A stretch of 64,000 nucleotides of DNA, taken from positions 241,849 to 305,848 of the forward strand of contig SIJG01000125.1 of the NCBI GenBank assembly GCA_023374025.1. The letters are read 5' to 3'. The notes beneath the pieces were generated by a model. That model searched no databases and was not told the DNA's origin. It saw only the letters and a list, made by a program, of their open reading frames with translations. Each line of letters starts with the position of its first letter. The first letter of the stretch is position 1. Shown here in pieces: positions 1-11,639 of this stretch. The position numbers and the translations under genes are program-made. Source of the DNA: Heterodera schachtii (Eukaryota; Nematoda; Chromadorea; Rhabditida; Heteroderidae).

Positions 1-664
1 AAGGGTAACTACTAAAGACTATAATTTATTTTGTATAATTTAATAATATTCAAAATTTTGTATAATTTAAAACAAAGGTTGACATAAATTTTTTCATATG
101 ATATAATATAACAAATAATCAAATAAAAATTTTAAATTTCAATTTCTGTGTAATCCAATTGAGCAATAGCTGTTAAATTTTTAAAAAAAAATTAATTTTT
201 GTTAGTTTCATTAATAAGTTAGCAATTTCTTTTAATTTAATATTAATTTTTATTTTCATCTTATTCTAAATTCATAACTTCTTGACGTTAAGAAAAACTA
301 GGTTAGACGGGTCCGGGGGTACCCGACCGGGTTCAGACCCGGATACCCGGTTTTCAAAGAGAATCGAATTGTTGGATATTTTATTAAATTTGCTCTTCTG
401 TTATGTACATCAATATTCGTTTTTCATTTATTGTAAATTTATTGATGATTATCTATTTTATTTCTTGTTCCTGGAATTCTTTTAAATTAGGCGGCGGCTG
501 TTTCTATATAAATAAATCTATTTTTATTATTTCTGTATCGCTAATAATTAATTATAAATTTAATCAAGTTTTTTACTAAAATACTAATTTTTTCATGTTT
601 TAAAATTCTTTATTGAATTTATTAAAAAATCTTCTGTTCTTATATCATCTTTGGTTTTTCTTCT
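1..664. other. AT-rich stretch with a small GC-rich transposon-like fragment
   Basis: No gene is recognised. The only structure is a GC-rich block at about 300-352 with overlapping GGTACCCG, GACCGGG and GACCCGG words in both orientations. It resembles the subterminal region of GC-rich hAT-type miniature elements. No paired end or target duplication was found, so it is at best a remnant. Confidence 0.35.
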
Positions 665-672
665 GTTTAAGC
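665..672. repeat. 8 bp target-site duplication of the MULE (left copy)
   Basis: GTTTAAGC abuts the left arm and recurs exactly at 3321-3328 beyond the right arm. A ninth base on the outer side differs (T against C). Confidence 0.85.
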
Positions 673-799
673 GGCGACATGAAGTTTGGGCACCGGGAAG
701 TTTGGGCACCAGGAAGTTTGGGCACCAGAAGTTTGGGCACCGGGAAGTTTGGGCACCAGGAAGCAATTTTTAAAAAATCGAAAATATTTTTTAATTTAA
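673..799 (+). repeat. Left terminal inverted repeat of the MULE
   Basis: Five tandem copies of a 15-16 bp unit, GAAGTTTGGGCACC followed by GG, AG or A, run from about 681 to 760. They are followed by GAAGCAATTTTTAAAAAATC and an AT-rich tail that also matches the other arm. Such stacked motifs are probably binding sites for the transposase (inference). The inner end falls just before the transposase stop codon at 828. Confidence 0.9.
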
Positions 800-827
800 T
801 TTTGAAAAGTTGAATTTGTAAAAAAGA

Positions 828-2807
828 TTAATATGGTAAGTGATAGCTAATTGTGCGCAAATAATCGAGCGGCTCACGTTCAAGTCGCGTATTGAAGATA
901 GCCAACAAATTTTCGTCTTGCTGAATGTTCGCTGCTCGGCGATCCAAACCACGGCCCCTTATCCCTTGTATAGGCGCAGCCATATATTCATCAACCATAT
1001 TATGAAAAATATTATTTTCATCAATAATTGCTCTGATCACTCTGCTTAAACGAGGCGAATCTTCTCGAAATTTCGAATTCCACTGCAAATGCCAGGCTTC
1101 GATGCTGTTATTTGTCCTGCTTATGTCATTTTGGAGCCGATCAGAAACATTCCACAATCGAGGAGCAAATAAAGCACGGCGATGCGCAAGACCGGCATTG
1201 TTAATCCATCCCCTAATCCATTGGTCAACACCGCGTCCGTTGTTAATTTCAGGGTTTTGGTGCAATTGAATTGGTTGTTGTGCCATTATAAAATCACCAC
1301 CAAACCATGTCCGTACATAATATTGCATAAATTCTTAACAGATTTGCCCTTAATTTAAAACCCCTTTTCCCTACCAAAAATTTCGTCATTAGGCTGGAAG
1401 CTGGCTACTAAAACACAAAAGTAACTGTAAACCGATTCAATTGGCACAAAAGGAATTGCTTTAAATGACCTAGAAAAATAATTAATTACAGAAAGAAATT
1501 TTGTTTTACTTTAAACGCAATTTTTCATCTCTCTCATTTGCATTGCATTGTTCAATGCCAATGTCCCAAATTCGTCGCATGTTCGTTTGTTGTCGCAAAT
1601 TCCTGGAAATTGCTTCTCCAAAATGCCAGACGCATCCCGCTCGAATACAACGTGGGAAAATTGCACCAAAAGTCGTTAGCGCGGATGACTCAAAATCAGA
1701 AATCACGATATTGGGATCAAATTGAGGGACGGCTTGACGAATGGAACCAAAAAACGCATTGTAAACTGCTTGAGATTTTGCTGGGAGTATTCCAAAGACA
1801 GCAGGAATAGCACACCTATTTTAAAAATATTATAAAACAATTATTCTGTATTTTTTACCGATCAATTATAACTGCAAGGGTATATAATTGGTTAAATCCC
1901 CTCGGGACTTTGTCAAATGTGCCATCAATTGACACCTCATTGGCATTTCTCAGCATTTGCTCTCCAAAGTTTGACATAATCACCAACATTTTTTGTCCAC
2001 CGATGTTTTCATTGAAAATAAGCCCAAATTCTTGAAGATAAGCTGGTATTTGTATAGCACGCGGATCTGATACGGTAATAAGATAAGAAAAATAGATACG
2101 ATAGTGTACTCAATTAACTACCATCCAAATCGAGTCCTTCATCTCCTTGGAGCCGTCGGGCATTGACCTTGTGCCAGTTAAAGGCACGAACCATTGCCGA
2201 AGATGAGGGGGTCCCAGATTCGACGGCCACCCGTACACCAACAGGGATTGAAGATCTCACTTCAGCAACAATATCCCTCGTCCTCATCGGATTGGCCTGC
2301 CTTGCTTCCTGCCTCAATCTGTCTTCAGCATCTCGTACCTGCATTAAAATATTATCAAAAGTAATTAGTTCTACCGTATTTATTAAAAATTATAGTATAC
2401 TGTCATTTAAATTACAGTACCATAATATTCCCTGTTCTTGGCGGGTGATTATGATTTAGATTATTATAATGCCCCATTTTGAAGCGTTTCCCCTGTTCAT
2501 TTTGTTGCCAAATGCGTGAAACAGTAATTCTGGCAGGGCAATATGGACACTTTATTTTACAGCGCCAAAATTCGTGCATATCATTAGACTAAAAAAATAT
2601 GAATTTTCTCGGTAAATTTCAATATTTGAATACTTTCGAGGTTTTATCGAACGCATATTCAAAACCATTGTGCGTTAAAAGCGATTTTCCTTCCTGGCCA
2701 TGGCGTTTTGAAACAATTTCCAAAAAATTTATGTGCTGAGGGGCCCCTTCTGCTGCCCCTTCAGATGAATCGCTTGACACAAATTCTCCATCCTCGAGGA
2801 GTGCCAT
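828..2807 (-). CDS. MULE transposase, seven exons, FLYWCH zinc finger plus DDE domain
   Basis: This gene encodes the enzyme expected to cut and rejoin the element's ends. Exons on the minus strand: 2634-2807, 2421-2588, 2122-2338, 1859-2066, 1510-1815, 1375-1469 and 828-1333. Every intron (40-82 bp) starts GT and ends AG. Joined length is 1674 nt, exactly 558 codons with one terminal stop, so the frame survives six splices. Residues 46-106 form a FLYWCH zinc finger split by intron 1: aromatic F49/Y51/F53, WRC at 66-68, C72 and C75, H104 and H106. The MULE catalytic core follows: first Asp D234 in SIDGTFDKVP, second Asp D296 in VISDFESSA, the GCVWH motif with C317 and H320, and catalytic Glu E468 in RTNNSIEAWH. 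At 557 residues the length is normal for the family. The start at 2807 was chosen because it begins a compact acidic N-terminus just before the finger; an in-frame upstream ATG at 2927 would add a hydrophobic leader that looks like untranslated sequence. No stop or frameshift was found. The exon model is by eye. Confidence 0.9.
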
Positions 2808-3202
2808 TGTATTAGGCACGTTAAGCTGCTTCCGCTCGACGATGGAAGAAAATTTACAATTAAAAACCGAAATTTTTTGGTAATTAAACACAAAAACAGA
2901 AAAAAAATATAATGGACAACTTCCCATCTTAAGTTATTTATGAAAATATTTTTATTCAATTCATCCTTTGTATTTATGTTTATGTAAACAGCAGATGTGC
3001 AGACGAAAGATAACGATCTCAAAAAGTTGACAAAATGTTGGCCAATTCAATTTATTTTATTAATATTAATCTCACATTATTTAGTAATAATGAAAAGAAA
3101 ATACATGCTAATAATTTAGTCATTTACATTTTATTAATTAATTTTTTCATTTAGTTTTAATTTATTTTTTATTTTATATAGAAACATAATTAACAATGAT
3201 AA

Positions 3203-3320
3203 TATTTAAATTAAGAAAAATATTTTCGATTTTTTAAAAAATTGCTTCCTGGTGCCCAAACTTCCCGGTGCCCAAACTTCCCGGTGCCCAAACTTCCCGG
3301 TGCCCAAACTTCCGCCCCCC
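3203..3320 (-). repeat. Right terminal inverted repeat of the MULE
   Basis: This is the reverse complement of the left arm, with four copies of the GAAGTTTGGGCACCGG unit against five on the left. The copies here are more uniform (three end GG, one AG). About 395 bp separate the inner edge from the transposase start codon, so any promoter would lie in that gap or in the arm itself. Confidence 0.9.
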
Positions 3321-3328
3321 GTTTAAGC
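3321..3328. repeat. 8 bp target-site duplication of the MULE (right copy)
   Basis: GTTTAAGC, identical to 665-672, immediately outside the right arm. Confidence 0.85.
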
Positions 3329-6300
3329 AATAGTCATTTTTGGGGTTTTAATCATTCACTCTTTGAATATGTTAGTATAAATAATAGTTGAATAAAGATT
3401 ATTTTTTTATGAATTATTTTAAAATTTAATATTTTATTAAATTGAATTATTTCCTTTATATTCATTATTTTTGACAAAAGTTTTTTATTTAAAAAATCTC
3501 TTTGCCATAAAAAAGTTTGTTGAATTTGTTTTTTTTTTTTTTGTTAATAAAGTCATTTAATAATTAACTTCTTAATTTCCCTTTTTCAAGAACAATAAAC
3601 TTGTTAAATAAATTATCAATGATTTTATGAAATTGTTTAATTTTGTTCTTCTTCTTCTATTTAAAACTGGTGCAACAATTTTTTTAAATTTTTATAAATA
3701 ATAAATAAATATTACATAAATTGATTTATTAAAAATACAAAAAAGGTAAATATTGATCATAGTCACCAAAATTGCTTAAAAATGGGCAGAATCGATGTAA
3801 AAGATTTGAAATGGATAGGAAAAATAGAATTAGAGGCGCGCTTGCCCTTTTCCAGGTTGAAAAAGTGCCGGAATTGGAGTGCCAAACTCAGCTGGGACTC
3901 AAGTGACCGCACTATAAAAAGAACTCAAAAGACATTTTAATAATTTTCTAGGATAATTTGTGGCGCTGATCACGAATATGACCTTTATTTTGCAAAATTC
4001 CGAACTCCGAACCCTCTCTAAAAAATATACAGCAACGATTTATTCTCGTCTCTAAAGCAAGAATATATTGAAAACTGTGTAAAATAAATAAGGAATCCCT
4101 TTTGGAGGGCGCGTAGCGCCCGCCTTAGCGAGCATGCGAAGACGGATAACCTGTCAGTGGACAAAAACGAAATCGTACATTATAAACTGAGAGCAATCGA
4201 TTGTTATAAATTAGAGATTATGCGTTTACAAATTATCCTAAAAAAATTTAAAATTATTTTTCTTAAACCTTCGTTTAATTAATATGTATGAAACATGAAA
4301 AACGCATTATATCTTCGTAAAAAATCGTTCATTAGACATTTTTTAAAATTTATTCTGTTAAATATGAATGCATTTATTACTAATATTAATTTCTTTTTAA
4401 TTAATTTTTATATTTCCATGTGAAAATACAATTAATTTTAATTTGGTAAATATTTATTAAATACGTCTTAATTTTTTCATTATGGAATCAAATGTGTCAT
4501 ATTTTAGATCATAAAAAAGGTAAAAGCGTTTAACTGCATGTATATTGTTCGAAATTCATTAGAGTGATCAAACACTTACATGGTTTTATGAATATCAATT
4601 TTAAAGACATAATTGTTTTTTTATCCCTAAAAATTTTCTTTTTTTTATGAATAATATTTTTGCTTTGTTGCCAGTGAAGCAAAAACGAAATATTTTTTAT
4701 TAAGAATTTATTTTATTTTGTGGCTTATATATTAGAAAATGAATTTAAATAGATAGAATATAATTATTAATTTTCATTAGGCTTCTTTAATAATAAAATT
4801 AATTATCTTTTTGAAAAATGTGAAAAATGAATAAAATATTGATGTTAAGGTGATTTTAGTAAATAATTTGTAAATTAAAAAATCATTGAAAAATTGATTA
4901 ATTTATTGCAGAATTTTAAAATAATAAATCAATATTTATATTTTTTTATAAATCAAATGTTTTTACTTGGAATTTTAGTTATTCATTATCTTGAGCATAT
5001 TACGCATCATTTTTACTTAAGATCTTTAAATAATTCACAAATATTTCTTCATGATTTGATCCATTCTATATATTGCTTTGGCGCTATAATAAAACATGTT
5101 TATTTTAAAAGTATTTTTCAAAAAATAGTTCAAAATACATACTTAATTCTTTAATTTTTCAATTATTTGACACATTAACTGTATATTATTTTTATAAACT
5201 GATAGAAAATTTTTTGTTTTATTATCCATTTGAATAAAAGTATCAATCAATTAATGCTGACTTTTTTATTAGCGATTTTGACTTTTTTTAATTTAGATTT
5301 TGATGATTTTATTAAGTATTTTTGTTTGGTTTTAAATAAATCTCTTGTTGAAGTATCTGTTTCAGCTCCAGCAAATAATTCAAAATTTATTTTTATTATT
5401 TAATTAATTTTTTATTTTTGTACAAATAATAGGCAAGAAATAATGTTATATTTTTTTGACTTGCTTGAACACTCCAAGGGACATTTACTTCTTTTTTTAA
5501 AAAATGTTTTTAATTTAGATTATGTTTCTATTATTTATAATTTCTAATTAATATTGAATAAATTTAAATTTTATTAATTTAGTCTATTAAAAATATTTTC
5601 ACCTTTAATTTATTTTTGGCTGTTTAAACTTAATTTAAAAGCTAATTTATATTCCTTGGTCTTGGGCTTCCCGTTGAATGGGTTTGTGGTGTATTAAGGG
5701 GATAATTTGAACTTTAAATGCCCACATTTCCCGCCCATTTTCATAACAGATTTTTATCCAAAAAATTACCTATTTTGAATCAAACAAAATTTCGAGAAAA
5801 TACTTTTTTTTTTATTAATTTAAAAGCTTAGAAAATTATTTTTTATGTTTTTTTTTCAAATTAAAAATTTTAGAGCTTAAAATAATTAAAAAGTTTTTAT
5901 AATAAATAAATCATTTTCTTTTTCTATTATGATTATTCATTAACTTAGAATTTTAGGATATCGTTATCAATTATTAATTCACCTTTCACTTTAATTTTTG
6001 GTTTACAATTTTAAAATTTAGCTTATTTAAATATTTAAAAATTTATTTTGTTATTTGATATAATTTACGAAGCATTAAAAAATATGTCTTTTTAAAAATT
6101 ATTTAATTTTTATTTACGTATTACGTGTACACTTGAAGAATTCTGCTTCAAAGATACCGTCTTCTTTTCTGGAATTTTCATTTGAATATGAGATAAAGTA
6201 ATAAAATATATTTATTCTTATTTTATTTAATTAATTTTATTTTAAAAATTGTTTTGATTGTATATTTATTATTATTCGATTAAATTTTTTATGTCTAAAT

Positions 6301-6627
6301 TTTTTTAGAATTAATAATTAGATTTGATATCTTTTATAATTAAATCATTTTTTGTTTATTTTTCATTGTTCATTTAACTTCTAAATTTAAAGAACTCATT
6401 AGCAATTCAGCTTACCGTCATTTTTGTGTAATGACGAATTGAATTGTTTTAACTTATTGTGGAATGGAAGCAAATTTTTTAAATTTTTTAAATTTTTAAT
6501 ATTTCAAATTTTAAATTTTTGATGAATAGTGGAGATAAAATTTTTTGAAAATGAATGTATTTTTTCTGCTTTTCTCATCAAAACAAAGCCGCAGAAAAAA
6601 GAATTTACAAAAGAAAATCCTCCCTAA
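3329..6627. other. AT-rich gene-free stretch with one less AT-rich block
   Basis: No convincing coding region was seen. A block of higher GC at about 3795-4160 looks like an old repeat. It carries the perfect hairpin GGGCGC-GTA-GCGCCC at 4107-4121 and then a 17-mer that recurs at 56846-56862. A second, weaker block lies at 5660-5750. Everything else is low-complexity A+T with chance ORFs, such as one of 86 codons at 4894. Confidence 0.4.
4107..4121. other. Perfect GC hairpin
   Basis: GGGCGC, loop GTA, GCGCCC: a six-base perfect stem in an otherwise AT-rich region. It resembles the GGCGC-GAA-GCGCC hairpins repeated in the GC island near 61.1-61.4 kb. It is probably part of a dispersed repeat. 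Confidence 0.4.
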
Positions 6628-7689
6628 TAGGGATGTTGCAAGTTTCGCTTTTTGCTTTTCGCCTTTTCGCTTTTTCGCTTTTTTGGGCATTTCGTTTCGC
6701 TTTTTGGCTGAAAAAGCGAAAAAAAGTACACCCCTAAAGATTGGATTTTTAAAACAACAATGACATTTTCGTGGGAGAAAAAGCAAAAAATTTAGACAAA
6801 ATTTTGAATTTTTTAACCCATTTTACCAAATTTTTATTAAATAAAGAAAATTTGTTATTGAATATTTGTATCGCCAGGCCCAAAATGGTAAACTATTTAA
6901 AAAATTCTCTCAAAATCGCTGTTAACAGATCCATCAAAGTTTTCAAAAATTTTTCCCGGCGGCGCCTATCGGCACCGCCGGACCTCCTTCTTCTCCAAAA
7001 GTTTTTTTTTTTGGAAAAAGCGCGCCGAAAAAAGTGGTATGATAAGTAAATCTAAATTTCAAATAATATTCGTTTAGTCCAAAAAGATTAATGTTTAAAA
7101 TAATTGAAGAAAATTTGTTTGAAAGTTTTCATTAATTTAATTTAGCTTTTTGTTATATAAAATAAATAGCAAAATAAAAATTTAATTTTTTACTATTTCA
7201 TTTGAAATAAATAAAATTTTGAATTAAATTTTTTTAATTTTTAAAATTTCCCAATTGGTCCCGTTCCTCATTCCGGCCAAAAACCGAGGATCGGTCCGGG
7301 CTTTTCAGGTAATTTCCCGGTCCCGTACAACTCTAATTAATTCTATACAAAAAAAAAATAAATTAAAAAGCAAATGAAATCATATTGTAAAATTAATAAA
7401 TATTTTTAAGCAAAAATACTACATAGAAAGCTTTTTGACTATATGGCATAAGAAAAAGTATTTAAAAACCCCGACCCTCACATTTGTCTCACAATCACCA
7501 GAAGAATTGCATAAAGAATTTATGAAAAACAAAAGAACAGTCAATCATCAGAACAGTTAAGCATTAAAAGGTGAGTTTTTTGAGTCATAAATTCATCTAA
7601 TTTTTTGAAAATAAATTTCGCTTTTTCGTTTTTCGCCTTTTCGCTTTTTTCGCTTTTCGCTTTTTATTTTTCTCTTTGCAACATCCCTG
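6628..7689. mobile_element. Non-autonomous hAT-type element with CGCTTTTT subterminal repeats
   Basis: The left end is TAGGGATGTTGCAA and the right end is its inverse, TTGCAACATCCCTG. The flanking octamers CTCCCTAA (6620-6627) and CTCCCTAT (7690-7697) match at seven of eight bases, as expected for an aged hAT 8 bp duplication. Both ends carry dense runs of the word CGCTTTTT or CGCCTTTT just inside the inverted repeat. No transposase domain is visible inside; ORFs here (for example 92 codons at 6771) look like chance. A GC-rich hAT-like right end sits inside at 7250-7334, so the element probably contains a nested insertion. Confidence 0.75.
7250..7334. mobile_element. Fragment of a GC-rich hAT-like element end, nested
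   Basis: Reading the minus strand from 7334, the sequence begins TAGAGTTGTACGGGACCGGG and continues with further GGACC and GGGAC words. This is the look of a hAT terminal repeat with subterminal motifs. The matching second end was not found, so only one end is claimed. Confidence 0.4.
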
Positions 7690-7697
7690 CTCCCTAT

Positions 7698-9600
7698 TCA
7701 TGTTAAATGATCCTCCTGTTCTGCATCAATTTCCGTTCTAATAATTTTTATCTTATATGGAGTCAAAGCATTTCAAAAGCAAATTACAAAAGAATTATTT
7801 GGAATTATCCATTTTAAATTCGAAAAAACCAAAATATTTGAGGATTTGACATTTATTAGTGTTCATCCGCCATTGTCGTAGTATTTTTTATTTGAATTCT
7901 TTTGCTTGTTTTAATGAAGTAATCTATTGACTAAAAATGAAAAAAAAAAAAGGTCATTATTATAAAAAAATTGAATTTCATCGTTTCTTCAATACAAAAA
8001 TAAACAAATTTATTTATTGCACTAATGAAATAAATAAAAAGTCTTCTTAAAAACAGCATTTTTAAATTTTATTTTTAAATATTACAACTAATTTGAACTT
8101 GAATTGTTTTGCAAAATTTACGGTAATTTGAATATAAATAATTTATTAAAATTTTTTGTTAGTAAATTACTTTTAAAAAGCTGATGATTTTTTGAAATAT
8201 TTTAATATATTTTTAATTATATATTTTATATTAAATATTACTTCATATGATTTTTATTAAATAATTTATATTATTTTAATATTTTCTCATTAACTTGCTC
8301 TAACAATTCCTTTGTCTGAATAATTTTATTGTTGCATTTAATTTAGTTTAATTAAATATTTTGCATTTTTAAGGAGTATCATTTCATTAAATTGACATGT
8401 TTTTCATATTCAACATGCGATTAAACGCACATGCAAATTCTTGAGCAGTTAAAAGCTTATTTTTACTTATATATTATCAGTTAATATTGTCTATTGAATC
8501 TATTAATAATATTTTTTTGTTTTTATAATTTTTATATTTTTTTAACTAATTAATAGTCAATTTTTATTTCAAATTAAAGTAAAGCATTAATATTCTTTTA
8601 TTATATTTTTGTTTAATTTTTTTTTGTTACAAAAGGCTAAGCTTTAATGTTTTATTCTTCAAAATCTGGTGATTTTTAAATTATTATTAAAAAAACATCA
8701 CAGTAATTTAACTTTATAAATTCCAATTTCAAATTTAATAAATGATTATTAAGTAATAATTATTTTTCAAAAGTTATAATTATACCTGATTATAAGTAAA
8801 ATTTTATTTTCTTAAATAATATACAAGAATTGAAGTAATAAATATGATTATTTTATTTTTGAATAATCATCAACTCACTTAAAGGCTTAAAGCAAAAATA
8901 AAAAACTCTAAATAAATTAAATTTTTTACAGATATGAGCATAAAAACTGGTTTAAAAAACATAAAATTGGAATGTGTTACTTTAACACATGCAGATCTCC
9001 TATTATCTAATCAAACATTTATAATTGCATATTATTTCATTTAATTAACAGCATTAATAACAGAAACTTAAGATACAGAAATAATTTTATAAACTATATA
9101 AAAAATAAATTAAGTTTATTAAATGAATAGGTAATAAATAAATAATAAAATATTAAATAGATACGAAATTACAGAACAAATAATTTACCAAGTCTCAAGT
9201 TACAAAATGGCAGTTCAATTAAATGATAACCAAAATATTAACTCAAATTTATAAATCAAAAAATCAAATAAAACAATTTTACCTTACAATATTTTTTGTG
9301 CAAAAACAATTTAATTCGATTATATCTATGATAATATCAAGCCGAAAATTTAGTTCAGCTGCAGGCCAACGCATTGCCATTGTTCCGAACAAGTTATGTG
9401 CCGAGAATAAAAAAAATTAAGCAATTATTTAATTAAAAAGCACATAATAATTATGTGAAATTCAAAATATTCATAAATAATTTTTTAAATGAAAATAAAA
9501 TAGTTTTATAATCAATAATATTTTTATTTGAAATGGTTGCAAATTTTGAATTCCATTAAAAAACAATAAATATTTTGTCGTTATTTTGTTTTGAGTGTAA
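7698..9600. other. AT-rich gene-free stretch
   Basis: Only low-complexity A+T sequence was seen, with scattered short homopolymers. No coding-like composition, tandem repeat or paired terminal repeat was noticed. Confidence 0.4.
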
Positions 9601-11350
9601 TTAAAAGTATTTGAGAGCTTGTTTTAAAAAATGAAGATTTTTATTAAAAGTTTTGGATTTAATAAAAATATTTGCGAACTAAAATATGCACAGTTAAATT
9701 TGCGAAATTCCGGTATTCACAGACATATTCGAAATAAATTAGGGCAGAATGCTCCCTGTGCTACACTTGTTAGCTCCAGTGGAGTCATTGTCCATAAAAA
9801 AGCGGATAAATGCAATTTATTCGGCACAATTTTCCAAAAGGCTTTCCAGAAAAAGAATTTTACAATATGCAATGAACCTATTTCTAATTCAGTCTATTTT
9901 TCGGATTTCAACTTTGATATTATTTCTGTTTGTTCACTTTTGAAAATGTTGCCACCCAGAAATTCAACTTCTCCCGATGGTATTCCATACATTCTTTATA
10001 AAAAAGCGCTGAATCAATTGCCCCAGTAATAACGGAATTATTCCGTATTATATTAGATAGCGGCCAAATACCATCCATATGGAAAGAATCTTTTATTATT
10101 CCACTTTATAAAAAGGGCGAAAGAACAAATCCGGAAAATTACCGCCCCGTTTCATTAACATGTACTTTATGTCGGATATTTGAGAAAATATTAGCAAAGC
10201 AATTAGTTGAATTTCTTAATAAAAAGAATTACTTCTCAGAACATCAGTATGGGTTTATCAAATACAGATCAACTAACACCCAACTCCTCGTCTATTTGCA
10301 CGACATTTATTCTGCAATCCAAACCATGTTGATATAATATATATTGACTTTGCAAAAGCTTTTGATTCAGTTCCAATTGAATTGCTTTTAACAAAAATCA
10401 AAAATATAGGCATAGGTGGCAAAGTATTAAATTTTTTAGCTAATTTTTTAAGGGGAAGATCATTTAGTGTTAAAATTGATAACGCATTTTCGAAAAGGTT
10501 TGAGAGCTTTACCGGAGTACCACAAGGAAGTGTTCTAAGCCCTATCTTATTTCTAATTTTTATTAACGACTTACCGGAATTTCTACCGAAAAATGTCAGC
10601 ATTAAATTATATGCTGACGATGTGAAACTTTATATTAGGCATAGGAATAATCATATACGGGAAAAATTAGAAGAATCGCTTCTTTTACTTGAAAAATGGA
10701 CAGAGCTTAACGGGCTCGAAATTTCGGCTGAAAAATGTTCAGCATTTTACATAGGAAAAAATAATCAGAAACAAAGTTATTCGTTGATGAGAAAAATTAT
10801 CCCGGAAAAAGAGTTCGTCAAAGACCTCGGGATTTTGATTGATTTAAGACTTACATTTGCGAAACACATTGAAAAAATAATTAAAAAATCTTACTTTGTT
10901 ATTTAGAAATAAGGAGAACTGCTACAGACTTAGTCATGGTCCAAAAAATTCTAAGAGGGTATACACACCTTAAGCAAATGAACTATTTTACAATAACAAA
11001 CCGAAACAATAGGAAACCCCTTTTGCTTCGGCAAAAGAAATATATTTCTAAAACAAAAAATAACTTTTTTAATAGAACTATATCTATTTGGAATAAACTG
11101 CCTAAAGAGGCAATGCAAATTCAGAAATATAAGATTTTCAGAAACTATCTCCTAGAAACACTAAATTCATAATGCTGTTGTTGCTGCCTTAAACATTGGG
11201 TTCTTTTTGCATTTGATTGATTTATTTTCAATATATATTTTGTACCATCCTGGTAACTTTATTTTATTTTATTTCTTTTGCTTTTATTTTTATTTTTTAT
11301 TTTTTTTAATTTGCACTAAAACTTAAAAAAAATTTATGAATGAATGAATC
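9601..11350 (+). pseudogene. 5'-truncated, frameshifted non-LTR retrotransposon (CR1/Jockey-like LINE)
   Basis: Remains of the reverse transcriptase ORF of a LINE. Coding runs through three frames: 9631-10026, about 10020-10315, 10322-10905, then 10908-11172. The first part matches the linker between endonuclease and polymerase and ends with a SPDGIPYILYKKAL block. The second carries ENYRPVSLT and QYGFIKYRST. The third carries IIYIDFAKAFDSVP (first catalytic Asp), GVPQGSVLSPILFLIF and the catalytic YADDVKLY box. The last is the C-terminal RRTATDLVMVQKIL and FNRTISIWNKLPKEA region typical of CR1-like elements. At least two frameshifts exist, and a sizeable deletion at about 10890-10910 joins the thumb region directly to the C-terminus. 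The endonuclease is absent, as expected for 5' truncation. The copy cannot be active. The clade is inferred from motif style only. Confidence 0.88.
11173..11350 (+). other. Probable LINE 3' untranslated tail
   Basis: A T-rich then A-rich stretch follows the last LINE codon and ends in ATGAATGAATGAATC. Short tandem repeats of this kind are usual at the 3' end of CR1-like elements. The exact insertion boundary could not be fixed because no target duplication was found. Confidence 0.4.
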
Positions 11351-11639
11351 AATTTTTTGAATTTATTTTTCAATTTTGGCCGTAGCGGATAAATATGCAT
11401 CAAAATAATCAAAACATAAAAGAAAAAAAGATAAACAAAATCAATTATATTACACATTAACTGAGAAAACTTAACAATAATAAAAAAAAAAAAAAAATTG
11501 AATCTTAGCCTAATTATGAATATATGAATAATGTAGGTGTTTTATAACAAATAATAATATAATAATAAAAATATTTTTTAAACAATATCATAATCAAATT
11601 CGAATAAAATAACAATTTAATTCTTTCATTCAAAATTAA

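Larger units (their letters stand above)
673..3320 (-). mobile_element. Complete Mutator-like element (MULE) with motif-stack terminal inverted repeats
   Basis: A 2.65 kb DNA transposon. The ends are long inverted repeats made of tandem copies of GAAGTTTGGGCACCGG (five at the left, four at the right, the right ones reverse-complemented), each followed by the same AT-rich stretch. The octamer GTTTAAGC lies directly outside both ends (665-672 and 3321-3328) and is the target-site duplication; MULEs usually make 8-11 bp duplications. Between the repeats, and filling nearly all the space, lies one seven-exon transposase gene on the minus strand. The near-identical arms, exact duplication and open reading frame argue for a recent insertion of a potentially autonomous copy. 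The outermost bases of the two arms differ (GGCGACAT against GGGGGGCG), which is the only sign of decay seen. Confidence 0.92.

Noticed and set aside
6511..6786. 91-codon minus-strand ORF with KKAKKRKGEKQKAK
   Set aside because: The basic stretch is the CGCTTTTT subterminal repeat of the hAT element read backwards.
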